NCBI RefSeq assembly: GCF_029953305.1
Contig: NZ_JASBAN010000001.1
Location: 1,201,501-1,265,500 of the forward strand
DNA: 64,000 nt
From: Commensalibacter nepenthis
GTDB taxonomy: Bacteria; Pseudomonadota; Alphaproteobacteria; Acetobacterales; Acetobacteraceae
Direction: 5' to 3'
Positions 25,287-33,958 of the stretch are shown in pieces. Each line of letters opens with the position of its first letter. Within the stretch, counting starts at the first letter, position 1. The notes beneath the pieces are model-generated. The model had not been told where the DNA came from. It ran no database searches and saw only the letters and a list, made by a program, of their open reading frames with translations. The position numbers were made by a program, and so were the translations under genes.

Positions 25287-25940
25287 TTATACGATATGTA
25301 ACTGTTGTAACTCGGTAATCATATGTTCAGGAGGTTCAGCAATTGTTGAGAGGTGAGGGGAAAAAGGTAAAGAAATCTCGCGACTAAAGAGATGTAAATA
25401 ACGTTCTTTATTACTCTTCGGATTATAAACAGAATCCCCAATAATAGGATGTCCCAAAATTGCACAATGTGCTCTGGCTTGATGTGTGCGTCCCGTTAAA
25501 AGCTGTAACTCGAGGCAACTTATGTTTCCATTTGATCCTAATAATTTCCATTTTGTCACCGCAGCTTGTCCTTTGGGATTGGCCTGCATTGACCATTTTT
25601 TATCTTTGGTGATTTTTAAAAGGGGCATATCAATTTGCCCATTATTTTCTCGAGGTTTCCCTTGCACAATTGCCCAATAGATTTTAGTAACTTGCTTGGT
25701 TTCAAAACAATGTTGTGCAGAGATTAAAGCTTGCTTTCGTAAAGCAATAACAAGGCATCCTGCAGTATCCTGATCCAATCTGTGAACCAACCACGGACCG
25801 TCTTGACGTTTGGATAGAATAGGGAAGAAATCTTCTACAGATTTTTGGTTGGAATGCTTGTTATTATACACAGGCATTCCAGCAGGTTTGTTAATAATGA
25901 TAAAATGATTATTTTGAAATAAAATAGGAAAGGGCAGCAC
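25287..25940 (-). CDS. RluA-family RNA pseudouridine synthase
   Basis: A 217-residue uridine isomerase with the catalytic aspartate in LVHRLDQDTAGCLVIA at about 52-67 and LLTGRTHQARAH plus HPIIGD near the C-terminus. No S4 RNA-binding domain is present, as in short RluA/TruC-type members. The exact rRNA or tRNA target cannot be read from sequence. It lies 11 bases after ftsK on the same strand and may be cotranscribed. Confidence 0.9.
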   Translation of the reverse strand: MLPFPILFQNNHFIIINKPAGMPVYNNKHSNQKSVEDFFPILSKRQDGPWLVHRLDQDTAGCLVIALRKQALISAQHCFETKQVTKIYWAIVQGKPRENNGQIDMPLLKITKDKKWSMQANPKGQAAVTKWKLLGSNGNISCLELQLLTGRTHQARAHCAILGHPIIGDSVYNPKSNKERYLHLFSREISLPFSPHLSTIAEPPEHMITELQQLHIV

Positions 25941-25951
25941 AATATTGGGTC

Positions 25952-28642
25952 TTATTCGTTAGGAAGTTTATTGATTAAAATCTCTCTTTTTCCTACATGA
26001 TTTGCAGGACTGACAATGCGTTCTTTTTCCATTTGTTCGATAATCTTTGCAGCACGATTATAACCAATAGATAAATGACGTTGGATGAAAGAGGTAGAGG
26101 CTTTTCCTTCTTTTGCGACCAGAGCAATGGCTTGGTTATAAAGTTCATCATCATTATTTCCAGACCGTCCAGTATTATTATTTTCTTCGACAGGTTCAGC
26201 CGTCACATCTTCAACATAAATGGGTTCACCTTGCTGACGAAGGTGATGCACTACTTTGTCCACTTCATCATCTGAAACAAAAGGACCATGTACACGTTGA
26301 ATGCGTCCGCCAGCCTGCATGAATAGCATATCCCCTTGACCTAGTAATTGCTCTGCACCTTGCTCACCCAGAATGGTTCTACTGTCAAATTTACTAATGA
26401 CTTGAAAGGAAATACGTGTCGGGAAGTTGGCTTTAATTGTCCCTGTAATCACATCAACAGAAGGGCGCTGGGTGGCCATAATCACATGAATACCAGCAGC
26501 ACGTGCCATTTGAGCCAGACGTTGAACGGCTGCTTCGATATCTTTACCAGCGACCATCATAAGATCAGCCATTTCATCAATCACAACAACAATATATGGG
26601 AAATGTTCCAAGGGAATTTGTTGTTCTTCAAAAGTAGGTCTTCCTGTTTCAGCATCGAAACCCGTTTGTACGCGGCGTGTCATGACTTTGCTTTGGTTAC
26701 GTGCATTGGTGATACGTTGATTATATCCGTCAATATTACGCACACCAAGTTGAGACATCAAACGATAACGACGTTCCATTTCTCTGACTGCCCATTTCAG
26801 AGCAGATAATGCTTTGTGAGGGTCGGTAACAACTGGGGTCAAAAGATGTGGAATGCCTTCATAAACCGATAATTCAAGCATTTTAGGGTCAATTAAAATT
26901 AATCGACATTCATCAGGGGATAAACGATACAGCAAGGATAAAATCATAGAATTTACCCCAACAGATTTCCCTGATCCTGTTGTTCCTGCAATCAAAAGAT
27001 GCGGCATTTTGGCAAGGTTGGTATAAATGGGCTCACCAAAAATATTTTTACCCAAAGCAAGACAAAGTTTTGCTGTATGTCTGTGCCATGTTTCTGTTGT
27101 GAGCATTTCAGAGAAATAAACCATTTCCCTGCTGCTATTTGGTACTTCAATACCAATGATATTACGCCCAGGAACTGTTGCAATACGTACAGAGATGACT
27201 GATAAAGAGCGTGCAATATCATCTGATAATCCGATCACTCTGGCTGAACGAATACCAGGAGCAGGTTCAAGTTCGTATAATGTTACAACTGGACCGCATA
27301 AGATTTCGCCAATGGTTCCTTTGACGCCATAATCATCCAAGATCGTTTCCAACATACGCGCATTTGCTTGTAAAATTTGCTCGCTAGGTCTGTTGTTATT
27401 TCCTGCGGGATTTTCCCGTAATAAAGACACTGGAGGGAAAGACCATGAATTTTCACTCGCGTAAGGGTCTTGCTGTTTATAAGGGTCAGCAGCTTGCAGA
27501 GTTTCTTTGATGGGCGCGATATGTTCGTTTACGATATGTTCTTTAATTGGGGTCAGGCGTTCTTTGATCGGTTTATTGAAAAGTGAAAAAATATCTTTTA
27601 CCTTGGGAGGGCTAACCGTTTCGCTTTCTTCATATACAGAGCTTTCTTCTTGATAGGTATTACTATTCGTTTCAATAGGTGGTGAAGCAGCAGTTATTTG
27701 TGCTGGAGCAGAAGAATAAGGAGCGTGTTTAATATTCTTTTCTTGAGCATCTTGAGGGTTAAAAATCGGGGTATTATCAGGTGCCATTTCGCTTGCTACT
27801 TGCTTTTTAGGTGCAGGAGCAGAGTAGGGCGTATGCGTTGTTGCTCTTATTGATTCTTGGTAAGAAGGTGGGGTATAATCTTGTTCGAAAACAGTATTTG
27901 GATCGGATTTAAAAGGGGTTTTATCATAGGAACGAACAGGGGCTGAATAGACACTATTGGTATATTGATCTGTTTCAGTCGCGGCTTTCTTCCTTTTGAA
28001 AATTAAATAAGCAATAATGCTAAAAATACGTTTAAAAAAGCGAAGAATTCGTTGCCATTCTTGCTTGGATAATCCCATTGATAAAGGAATGAGTAATGCA
28101 CACAAGATCAATCCTAATGACCAAATTAAGATCTTACCAGACAGTCCCAACGCATCAAAAGCAGCAGTAAAAGAGGTTTGAGCAATCACGAACCCCACAG
28201 AGCCACCAATGCCCGATTCACTGGGCCATTCAGGCGAATAATTATTGGAAACAAAAAGTGGAATAGCAGCAATAACCGCAGCACAGACAGGCAAAGCAAA
28301 GAACATCGTAATAATACGTAGGATAAATCCCTGTAAATGTTGATGCTTAATAATACGCCATCCCCATGCCATAAAAACAATAACGGGAAAAAAACTGGCG
28401 ATTCCAACCCATTGGATTAACATATCAGATAAATACGCCCCAATATATCCCAGTAAATTGGTAGGGGATTGCGTTGATGATGTGTTAAAAGAAGGATCAG
28501 CAGGATTATAACTAATCAATGCGACGATCAATAGTAAAGCAAATACCCAAAGAATCCAGCCACTAAGCTGCACTACTCTTTTTCCAAATGCAGACTGTAA
28601 TTCAGAAGAAATAATTTTTTCTGTTTTGTTATGACCGACCAC
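25952..28642 (-). CDS. ftsK: DNA translocase FtsK
   Basis: Septal DNA pump that segregates chromosome ends and activates XerCD. The 896-residue protein has four or five N-terminal membrane segments (to about residue 200), a Pro/Thr-rich linker of some 200 residues, the motor domain with Walker A GTTGSGKSVGVNS and Walker B IVVVIDEMADLMM, and a C-terminal gamma winged helix (TSFIQRHLSIGYNRAAKIIEQME). The start is a GTG with GGA eight bases upstream. The linker is of modest size for an FtsK. Confidence 0.95.
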   Translation of the reverse strand: MVGHNKTEKIISSELQSAFGKRVVQLSGWILWVFALLLIVALISYNPADPSFNTSSTQSPTNLLGYIGAYLSDMLIQWVGIASFFPVIVFMAWGWRIIKHQHLQGFILRIITMFFALPVCAAVIAAIPLFVSNNYSPEWPSESGIGGSVGFVIAQTSFTAAFDALGLSGKILIWSLGLILCALLIPLSMGLSKQEWQRILRFFKRIFSIIAYLIFKRKKAATETDQYTNSVYSAPVRSYDKTPFKSDPNTVFEQDYTPPSYQESIRATTHTPYSAPAPKKQVASEMAPDNTPIFNPQDAQEKNIKHAPYSSAPAQITAASPPIETNSNTYQEESSVYEESETVSPPKVKDIFSLFNKPIKERLTPIKEHIVNEHIAPIKETLQAADPYKQQDPYASENSWSFPPVSLLRENPAGNNNRPSEQILQANARMLETILDDYGVKGTIGEILCGPVVTLYELEPAPGIRSARVIGLSDDIARSLSVISVRIATVPGRNIIGIEVPNSSREMVYFSEMLTTETWHRHTAKLCLALGKNIFGEPIYTNLAKMPHLLIAGTTGSGKSVGVNSMILSLLYRLSPDECRLILIDPKMLELSVYEGIPHLLTPVVTDPHKALSALKWAVREMERRYRLMSQLGVRNIDGYNQRITNARNQSKVMTRRVQTGFDAETGRPTFEEQQIPLEHFPYIVVVIDEMADLMMVAGKDIEAAVQRLAQMARAAGIHVIMATQRPSVDVITGTIKANFPTRISFQVISKFDSRTILGEQGAEQLLGQGDMLFMQAGGRIQRVHGPFVSDDEVDKVVHHLRQQGEPIYVEDVTAEPVEENNNTGRSGNNDDELYNQAIALVAKEGKASTSFIQRHLSIGYNRAAKIIEQMEKERIVSPANHVGKREILINKLPNE

Positions 28643-28698
28643 AATGATTATCCGTTTGTTTGTATGATGGTAAAAAAGATTCTTTTAAGAATAGAGCT

Positions 28699-29265
28699 TC
28701 ACTCTACCATATTGTTATATTTCCAGAATTTCAAATATGCGGCTCCTACTTTTCGTTCATTGACCAATGTTAATGACTGATCCATTAGTAATGTTTCATC
28801 AATAGCTGTTTCGGTAATAATGAATGCATCTTTTGATATACATTGATTTCTTTGTAAATGTTCGAACGTAATAGGGATGAGTTGTTGATGATAAGGCGGA
28901 TCAAAGAAAACCAGATTACATAAACAATTGCTGAGTGTAGAGGTTAAAACATCTTTATATAGGATACTTTGTGCGTTTGCACGGCAAAGTTGAATGTTTT
29001 TTTCCAAAACCTGTCGTGTTTGCATGTTTTTTTCGAAAAAATAGGCTTTTTGTGCGCCTCGAGACAGTGCTTCGAGACCCAACGCACCCGTGCCAGCAAA
29101 AGCATCCAGAATAATTGCATTTTCTATAAAGGCGTTTCCTGCCCACGGCGCATGTAACAAGATATCGAACAAAGTTTGTCTTGCACGATCTGATGTTGGG
29201 CGTGTTTCTTTGCCCGTTGGGGTATATAATGTGGTGCCTTTATAGCGTCCTGCAATAATACGCAT
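28699..29265 (-). CDS. rsmD: 16S rRNA (guanine966-N2)-methyltransferase RsmD
   Basis: A 188-residue SAM-dependent methyltransferase: N-terminal MRIIAGRYKGTTLYTP with TRPTSDRARQTLFDIL, the SAM loop LDAFAGTGALGLEALSRGA at about 48-66 and the catalytic VFFDPPY near 119-125. It lies just downstream of the RluB-type gene, a common pairing. Confidence 0.94.
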   Translation of the reverse strand: MRIIAGRYKGTTLYTPTGKETRPTSDRARQTLFDILLHAPWAGNAFIENAIILDAFAGTGALGLEALSRGAQKAYFFEKNMQTRQVLEKNIQLCRANAQSILYKDVLTSTLSNCLCNLVFFDPPYHQQLIPITFEHLQRNQCISKDAFIITETAIDETLLMDQSLTLVNERKVGAAYLKFWKYNNMVE

Positions 29266-29271
29266 AATGAT

Positions 29272-30048
29272 TTACTTTTTTTTGGATTCTGTGGGGTTCC
29301 AACCAAGTTGTTCTTTGATGACTTTTAAGGTGACCTCATCCAATCCGCTTTTGGGTAAAGTTCCAAGTTGAAATGGTCCATAGGAAATGCGGATTAATCG
29401 ATTAACTTGCAAGTTAATATGTTGCATTACCCGTCTAATTTCGCGATTACGCCCTTCTTGTAAGGAAACGGTTAACCATGTGTTATTCCCTTTTTGAGAA
29501 TCAATTTTAACATCGATGGGGGCATAATGAACGCCTTCAACCGTTATGCCTTTTTTAAGTCTATTAAAATCGTCTGGATTAATGGTGCCAAAAACACGAA
29601 CGCGATAGCGTCTGGTCCATTGGCTGCTGGGCATTTCCAGTTTTCTAGCCAAAGCACCATCATTGGTTAATAATAACAACCCTTCACTATTTAAATCCAG
29701 ACGACCGACACTGACCACACGCGGCATTGTTTCGGGAAGAGCTTCAAAAACGGTTTTACGCCCTTCAGGATCTTTGTGTGTGGTGATTAAGCCTACGGGT
29801 TTATGATAGCGCCATAAACGGGTGCGATCTGGTGGGGAAATTACTTGCCCATCCACTCGGATAATATCGTTTTCTTGTACAAAAGTTGCTGGTTGAGTGA
29901 CAGGCTCATTATTTAACGAGACTTTACCCGCTTCGATCATGGTTTCTGCTTCACGGCGAGAGGCAACGCCTGCTCTTGCCAACCATTTGGCGATACGCTC
30001 TCCTTTAACAGCAGTTGGAGCATCAGAATTATTATTTTTGTTGTGCAT
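29272..30048 (-). CDS. rluB: RluB/RsuA-type rRNA pseudouridine synthase
   Basis: The N-terminal S4 RNA-binding domain ([19 protein letters not shown]) precedes the synthase domain with the catalytic [16 protein letters not shown] and [11 protein letters not shown]. Such enzymes modify 23S rRNA near position 2605 or 16S 516; RluB is likelier but not proven. The ATG at 30048 with AAGGCG upstream is preferred over a TTG at 30066. The coding start overlaps the end of the preceding gene by 17 bases. Confidence 0.9.
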   Translation of the reverse strand: MHNKNNNSDAPTAVKGERIAKWLARAGVASRREAETMIEAGKVSLNNEPVTQPATFVQENDIIRVDGQVISPPDRTRLWRYHKPVGLITTHKDPEGRKTVFEALPETMPRVVSVGRLDLNSEGLLLLTNDGALARKLEMPSSQWTRRYRVRVFGTINPDDFNRLKKGITVEGVHYAPIDVKIDSQKGNNTWLTVSLQEGRNREIRRVMQHINLQVNRLIRISYGPFQLGTLPKSGLDEVTLKVIKEQLGWNPTESKKK

Positions 30049-30775
30049 AGAGTTTCGCCTTGGCAATTAACGCAGAGAAAATTTTACGATCAGGATATTC
30101 TATTCCAAATTCGGGGTGCCATTGTACACCAACAAAGAAATCTCGTGAAGGATCTTCAATTGCTTCGATAAGATTATCCTCGGCAACTGCAGAAACAATA
30201 CCTCGCCCAGTAGATTTAATACCTTGATGATGAGAGGAGTTAACAGCCCATTGCGGTCTTTGGCTTAAAGTTGATAAAATGGTATTGGGTTGAATGATAA
30301 CGCTATGGCTGCCTTGGTGAGGGGGTAAGTCTTGTTCATGAGGCAAAGCATCAGGAAGATCGTCAGGAAGGTGTTGATAAAGTTCACCGCCTAAAAAAAC
30401 AGCCATTAATTGTGCGCCACCGCATATTCCTAATATAGGGATATTTCTTTCCCATGCGGCTTTTAAAAGTGTCAGTTCAAACGCAGTGCGTGCTTCGTTT
30501 AATTTAACGTTTGGGTGTATTTCTGTGTTGTTATATAAAGAGGGATGAATATCAAAATCTCCACCGCTAATTATCAGTCCATCAATTTGATTTAAAAGAA
30601 CATCAATATTTTTAGGATTGAGTGGTGGAAGCCCGATAGGAATTCCTCCTGCTTCAATAGTTATTGTTGTATAATTTTTACGCAAAGCAAGCCAAGGATA
30701 GGCAGAATATCCATTGGATGAACCATTTAAAGCGTCAAGGGTAATGCCGATAATGGGTGGGGATTGGTTTGTCAT
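30032..30775 (-). CDS. PuuD-like class I glutamine amidotransferase
   Basis: A 247-residue glutamine-amidotransferase-fold hydrolase with the nucleophile in [13 protein letters not shown] and the His-Glu pair in GVQWHPEFG. The opening [11 protein letters not shown] and the [11 protein letters not shown] block match the gamma-glutamyl-gamma-aminobutyrate hydrolase group. Its substrate here is inferred only. It overlaps the rluB-type gene downstream. Confidence 0.87.
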   Translation of the reverse strand: MTNQSPPIIGITLDALNGSSNGYSAYPWLALRKNYTTITIEAGGIPIGLPPLNPKNIDVLLNQIDGLIISGGDFDIHPSLYNNTEIHPNVKLNEARTAFELTLLKAAWERNIPILGICGGAQLMAVFLGGELYQHLPDDLPDALPHEQDLPPHQGSHSVIIQPNTILSTLSQRPQWAVNSSHHQGIKSTGRGIVSAVAEDNLIEAIEDPSRDFFVGVQWHPEFGIEYPDRKIFSALIAKAKLYAQQK

Positions 30776-30935
30776 TAATAGAATGATCTATCTTATAGAG
30801 AATGTGGATGAATATTATTCTTGTTTAAAAAGAAGTGTTCTGTTTGTCAAAGTCTCTTTATACATTATAAAAAAATAAATTTAGTTTTGAATGTAATATA
30901 GATAGTTGATTACATTGATTGATAGGGATGTCAGG

Positions 30936-31421
30936 TTGCAAAAAAAAGAATATTCTTTTTGGAAAATGGATGTCGCGTTGCATTTGGCACAATGTGCATT
31001 TGATGCGAATGAGGTTCCTGTTGGGGCATTAATTATATCACCAGAACGACATATTGTCGCCCAAGCCTTTAATCAAGTAGAACGCTTAAACAATCCTACA
31101 GCACATGCAGAAATATTGGCATTAGAACAAGCCTGTAAACGGCTGAATCAAAAACGGTTGGTTGGATATACATTAGTGGTTAATCTGGAACCTTGCCCTA
31201 TGTGTGCAGCGGCAGCGATGCATTATCGAATAGATCGTATTGTTTTTGGTGCATATGATTCCAAAGGTGGGGGGACAGAGCATGGGGCTTGTATTTTTTC
31301 CCATCGGCAGTCTTTGCATCGTCCAGAAATTATTGGTGGCGTCAGAGAACAAGAAAGTCAAAAATTATTAAAAAAATTCTTTCAAAAAAGAAGAATAACT
31401 TCTTGTCAATTTTTGCCATAA
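30936..31421 (+). CDS. tadA: tRNA adenosine deaminase (TadA-type nucleoside deaminase)
   Basis: Makes inosine at the wobble position of tRNA-Arg. Zinc ligands and the catalytic glutamate are in THAEILALEQA-like PTAHAEIL and in EPCPMCAAA. The start is uncertain: homologues need the segment EYSFWKMDVALHLA, so a TTG at 30936 with TAGGGA/CAGG upstream is chosen; the frame is open to 30906 and an ATG exists at 30966. Confidence 0.88.
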   Translation: MQKKEYSFWKMDVALHLAQCAFDANEVPVGALIISPERHIVAQAFNQVERLNNPTAHAEILALEQACKRLNQKRLVGYTLVVNLEPCPMCAAAAMHYRIDRIVFGAYDSKGGGTEHGACIFSHRQSLHRPEIIGGVREQESQKLLKKFFQKRRITSCQFLP

Positions 31422-31480
31422 TTACCAATCATAATATGTCTTAACTATTCAAGATGATGGATTTTAAAATTAGGTGTTCA

Positions 31481-33043
31481 ATGATTAATCTTTTAAATAA
31501 AGACAAAATGGTTAAAGTATTCTCTCAACTTATCCCTTATATACGTCAAGGGGTGATGGTCTCTCTATTGATGGGAAGTTCCATATCGTTGGTTGGAATT
31601 CCTTCAGTTTATGCCGCTGAAGGATCAAATTTATTGAATGAACATAGTGGGGCGATAAAACCCGTTACTTCTGCACAAAACCTGCCTAATTTTGTGAGCT
31701 TGGTAAAACAAGTCAAACCAGCGGTGGTGTCTATTACGACTAAAATGACCGTTGGTGGTGACGATCAAATGATGAGCGGATTTCCTGACAATGGAAATTT
31801 CCCTGGCGGTGGTGGTTTTTCATCCCCATTTCCTTTTCCAATGTTTCCTCAGCAAATGCCTAAACAGGTGGTAGAAGCTCGTGGATCTGGATTTATTATT
31901 TCCCCTGATGGCTATGTGGTGACCAATAATCATGTCGTCAAAGGGGCAAAGAAAATCACTGTTTCCCTTGAGAATGGGGCTAAATATCAAGCTAAGGTAA
32001 TAGGGCTGGATCCAAAAACAGATTTAGCATTGTTAAAAATCCAGTCCGACAAGCCATTCCCATTTATTCAATTAGGGGATTCTAATGGGGTAGAACCCGG
32101 GGAATGGGTTGTGGCTGTTGGCGATCCATATGGTTTGGGTGGAACGGTAACGGCTGGTATTGTTTCAGCACGTGGGCGTGATATTGGTGACAGCCCGTAT
32201 GATTCATTTATTCAAATTGATGCCCCAATTAATCGTGGGAATTCTGGAGGTCCATTATTCTCTCAAAATGGTAAAGTTATTGGTGTAAATACAGCTATTT
32301 TATCTCCATCAGGGGGGTCTATTGGGATTGGTTTTGCCATTCCATCAAATACAGTAAAAACGATTATCACCCAACTTGAAAAAACTGGTCATGTAACCAG
32401 AGGCTATATTGGGGTTGCGGCGCAATCTGTGACTTCTTCTATGGTCAAAGCATTAAAATTGCCTGAACCTGAACATGGTATTGCCCCTCAAGGGGCTTTG
32501 ATTGCTTCGATTTCTCCCGACAGTCCTGCTGAAAAAGGAGGGTTGAATGTGGGGGATGTTGTACTTACATTAGATGGAAAACCGGTTCAAAATCCTCGTG
32601 AATTGGCAGTTCGAGTTGCTGGTATTACTCCGGGAACGGTTGCTAAATTTGTTGTTTTGCGTGATGGTGTTAAAAAAGAGCTTTCTATCAAAGTTGCGAA
32701 TTTAAATGATGGTAAAGAAGACGATAAGCAAGAGGTTAAAAAGCCAAGTAATATTGGGGTGGCATTGTCCCCTTTAACGCCTGATGTCAGACAGCAAATT
32801 GGGGTTGATGAAACGGTCAAGGGAGTGGTGATTAGTGCAATCAAAAGTGGTTCGCCCGCAGATCGTGCAGGTTTACAACCTGGTGATGTGATTGTTTCAG
32901 TGGATAATCATCCCGTCAATAATCCTAATGCTGCGACGGATGCAATTACAAATGTTCTGAAAAAAGATTCAAATGTTTTATTAAGAATATTGAGAGGAAA
33001 CCAATCTTTATTTGTTTCCATTAGTATAAGTGATACTGAATAG
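31481..33043 (+). CDS. degP: Do-type periplasmic serine protease (DegP/HtrA family)
   Basis: Periplasmic quality-control protease. A signal peptide runs to about residue 45 (PSVYAAEG). The catalytic triad is visible as His in VTNNHVVKGA, Asp in DPKTDLALLKI and Ser in RGNSGGPLF. Two PDZ domains follow (about 300-390 and 415-515). A Met/Phe/Gly-rich segment near residues 95-120 is the LA-loop-like insertion. The start at 31481 has AGGTG upstream; the frame is open to an ATG at 31454. A terminator follows. Confidence 0.93.
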   Translation: MINLLNKDKMVKVFSQLIPYIRQGVMVSLLMGSSISLVGIPSVYAAEGSNLLNEHSGAIKPVTSAQNLPNFVSLVKQVKPAVVSITTKMTVGGDDQMMSGFPDNGNFPGGGGFSSPFPFPMFPQQMPKQVVEARGSGFIISPDGYVVTNNHVVKGAKKITVSLENGAKYQAKVIGLDPKTDLALLKIQSDKPFPFIQLGDSNGVEPGEWVVAVGDPYGLGGTVTAGIVSARGRDIGDSPYDSFIQIDAPINRGNSGGPLFSQNGKVIGVNTAILSPSGGSIGIGFAIPSNTVKTIITQLEKTGHVTRGYIGVAAQSVTSSMVKALKLPEPEHGIAPQGALIASISPDSPAEKGGLNVGDVVLTLDGKPVQNPRELAVRVAGITPGTVAKFVVLRDGVKKELSIKVANLNDGKEDDKQEVKKPSNIGVALSPLTPDVRQQIGVDETVKGVVISAIKSGSPADRAGLQPGDVIVSVDNHPVNNPNAATDAITNVLKKDSNVLLRILRGNQSLFVSISISDTE

Positions 33044-33068
33044 ATCAATATTGTGAATTAAGAACTTT

Positions 33069-33100
33069 AAAAGTCAGAGGTTTTTTCCTCTGGCTTTTTT
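33069..33100 (+). terminator. Terminator after the degP-type gene
   Basis: AAAAGTCAGAGG and CCTCTGGCTTTT pair (one G-T) around TTTTTT, followed by further T. Confidence 0.88.
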
Positions 33101-33171
33101 ATTTATTTGGTAAGATCAAAAGAATTTGACAGCTTTATAAAGCTGAATTAAAAGCTAATTCGAAATATATA

Positions 33172-33227
33172 GGAGATGATATCCTCCTTATAAACTGCCG
33201 CTTTTTTTGCGGATGATGATATCTACG
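33172..33227 (+). promoter_or_regulatory. Fluoride riboswitch (crcB motif)
   Basis: All elements of the crcB motif can be placed. GGAG (33172-33175) pairs with CTCC (33184-33187) as the pseudoknot, GATATC (33178-33183) pairs with GATATC (33218-33223) as P1, AAACTGCCGC carries the conserved junction, and CCGC/GCGG (33198-33201/33209-33212) close the second stem with a T loop. ATCTACG at 33221-33227 can alternatively pair with CGTAGAT at 33251-33257, a plausible expression platform. It lies 72 bases upstream of the fluoride channel gene crcB, its classic target. Confidence 0.9.
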
Positions 33228-33299
33228 TCAAGCCGGTTTTGTACGGAACGCGTAGATCTGTACCTATCTGGCAATGTTATTTGTATAAAAGGATAGAAT

Positions 33300-33674
33300 A
33301 TGTTTAATTCCATTTTGATGATTAGTAGTGGTGGTGCTTTAGGGTGTTTGCTGCGTTGGTGGCTTGGGTTGTCTTTGAACGCTTTGTTTCCGTACATGCC
33401 ATTGGGCACATTTGTTGCTAATTGTATTGCTGGATATTTAATTGGTGTGGCGATGGCAATATTTTTACTCATCCCTTCATTAGAGCCTTGGTGGTTATTT
33501 ATTGTCACTGGTTTTTTAGGGGGGCTATCTACGTTCTCAACCTTTTCTTTGGAAGTTGCAATGGCTTTACAAGAAGGACGTTTTTTTTGGGCAGGAACCG
33601 AGATTGTGACCCACGTTGTCTGTTCTGTTGTGTTAACGATACTGGGAATGGTAACGGTTAATTCGTTGCGATAA
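33300..33674 (+). CDS. crcB: Fluoride efflux channel CrcB (Fluc)
   Basis: A 124-residue membrane protein with four hydrophobic segments that forms a dual-topology fluoride channel. The motifs GGALGCLLRWWLG, PLGTFVANCIAGYLIG and the pore segment GFLGGLSTFSTFSLE are diagnostic. AAAGGAT precedes the start. Expression should rise with fluoride through the upstream riboswitch. Confidence 0.96.
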   Translation: MFNSILMISSGGALGCLLRWWLGLSLNALFPYMPLGTFVANCIAGYLIGVAMAIFLLIPSLEPWWLFIVTGFLGGLSTFSTFSLEVAMALQEGRFFWAGTEIVTHVVCSVVLTILGMVTVNSLR

Positions 33675-33711
33675 CAATTCATATCTTTTAAAAATAAATT
33701 TAAGATTTTAA

Positions 33712-33739
33712 TTGTAGGAATTGTTCGGGTTTTTTACAG
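33712..33739. repeat. Decayed arm of the palindromic repeat
   Basis: TGTAGGAATTGTTCGGGTTT with TTTACAGA matches the left arm of the 69-bp palindrome with two substitutions near the middle and one at the inner end. The outermost 11 bases of the opposite arm, CAATTCCTACA, occur at 33869-33879, so other DNA lies between the arms. Confidence 0.75.
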
Positions 33740-33762
33740 ATTTTGTTTAAAATAACCATCTA

Positions 33763-33871
33763 AGAGCCTGACTGATAATTAATTTGAGTGATTTCAGTAT
33801 ATTTATGATTCTCTGTTGTTAGCACAACGACGGAGGCTCAAATGACTTGGACCAAAATCACTCGCAAGCAA
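33763..33871 (+). mobile_element. IS5-type element remnant with transposase start
   Basis: From GAGCCTGACTGAT, a typical IS5-type terminus, the sequence runs to GGAGGCTCAAATG and a frame MTWTKITRKQ, like the N-terminus of alphaproteobacterial IS5-family transposases. The match ends there: the frame passes into the palindrome tip and IS6-type sequence and stops at 33919. Everything after the first ten or so codons is gone. Confidence 0.6.
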
Positions 33872-33879
33872 TTCCTACA

Positions 33880-33922
33880 CTTTATAGATAATTACAGCCT
33901 CATTCAATATTTGCGATAAACC
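33880..33922 (-). mobile_element. Decayed IS6-type left end
   Basis: The reverse strand reads GGTTTATCGCAAATATTGAA then TGAGGCTGTAATTATCTATAAAG, clearly related to the left end of the 17777 copy (GGTCTTGTTGCAAATATTGAATGG...). Only about 43 bases remain. Confidence 0.65.
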
Positions 33923-33958
33923 CCTTCTTCATTCATGTTTAATGTTCTTTGATTTTTT

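Noticed and set aside
26348-26809. 153-codon plus-strand frame inside ftsK
   Set aside because: It is antisense to the conserved FtsK motor domain and has shadow-like composition rich in His, Asn and Thr.
27400-28000. Linker region of ftsK as a frameshifted or repeat-expanded segment
   Set aside because: The frame is continuous and a low-complexity Pro/Thr/Ser linker is normal for FtsK.
31800-31860. Gly/Phe/Pro-rich repeat in the degP-type gene as a microsatellite
   Set aside because: It fits the variable loop of Do-type proteases and is not a regular tandem repeat.
33188-33682. 164-codon minus-strand frame over crcB and the riboswitch
   Set aside because: It is antisense to the clear CrcB channel gene and to the fluoride riboswitch; no family features.
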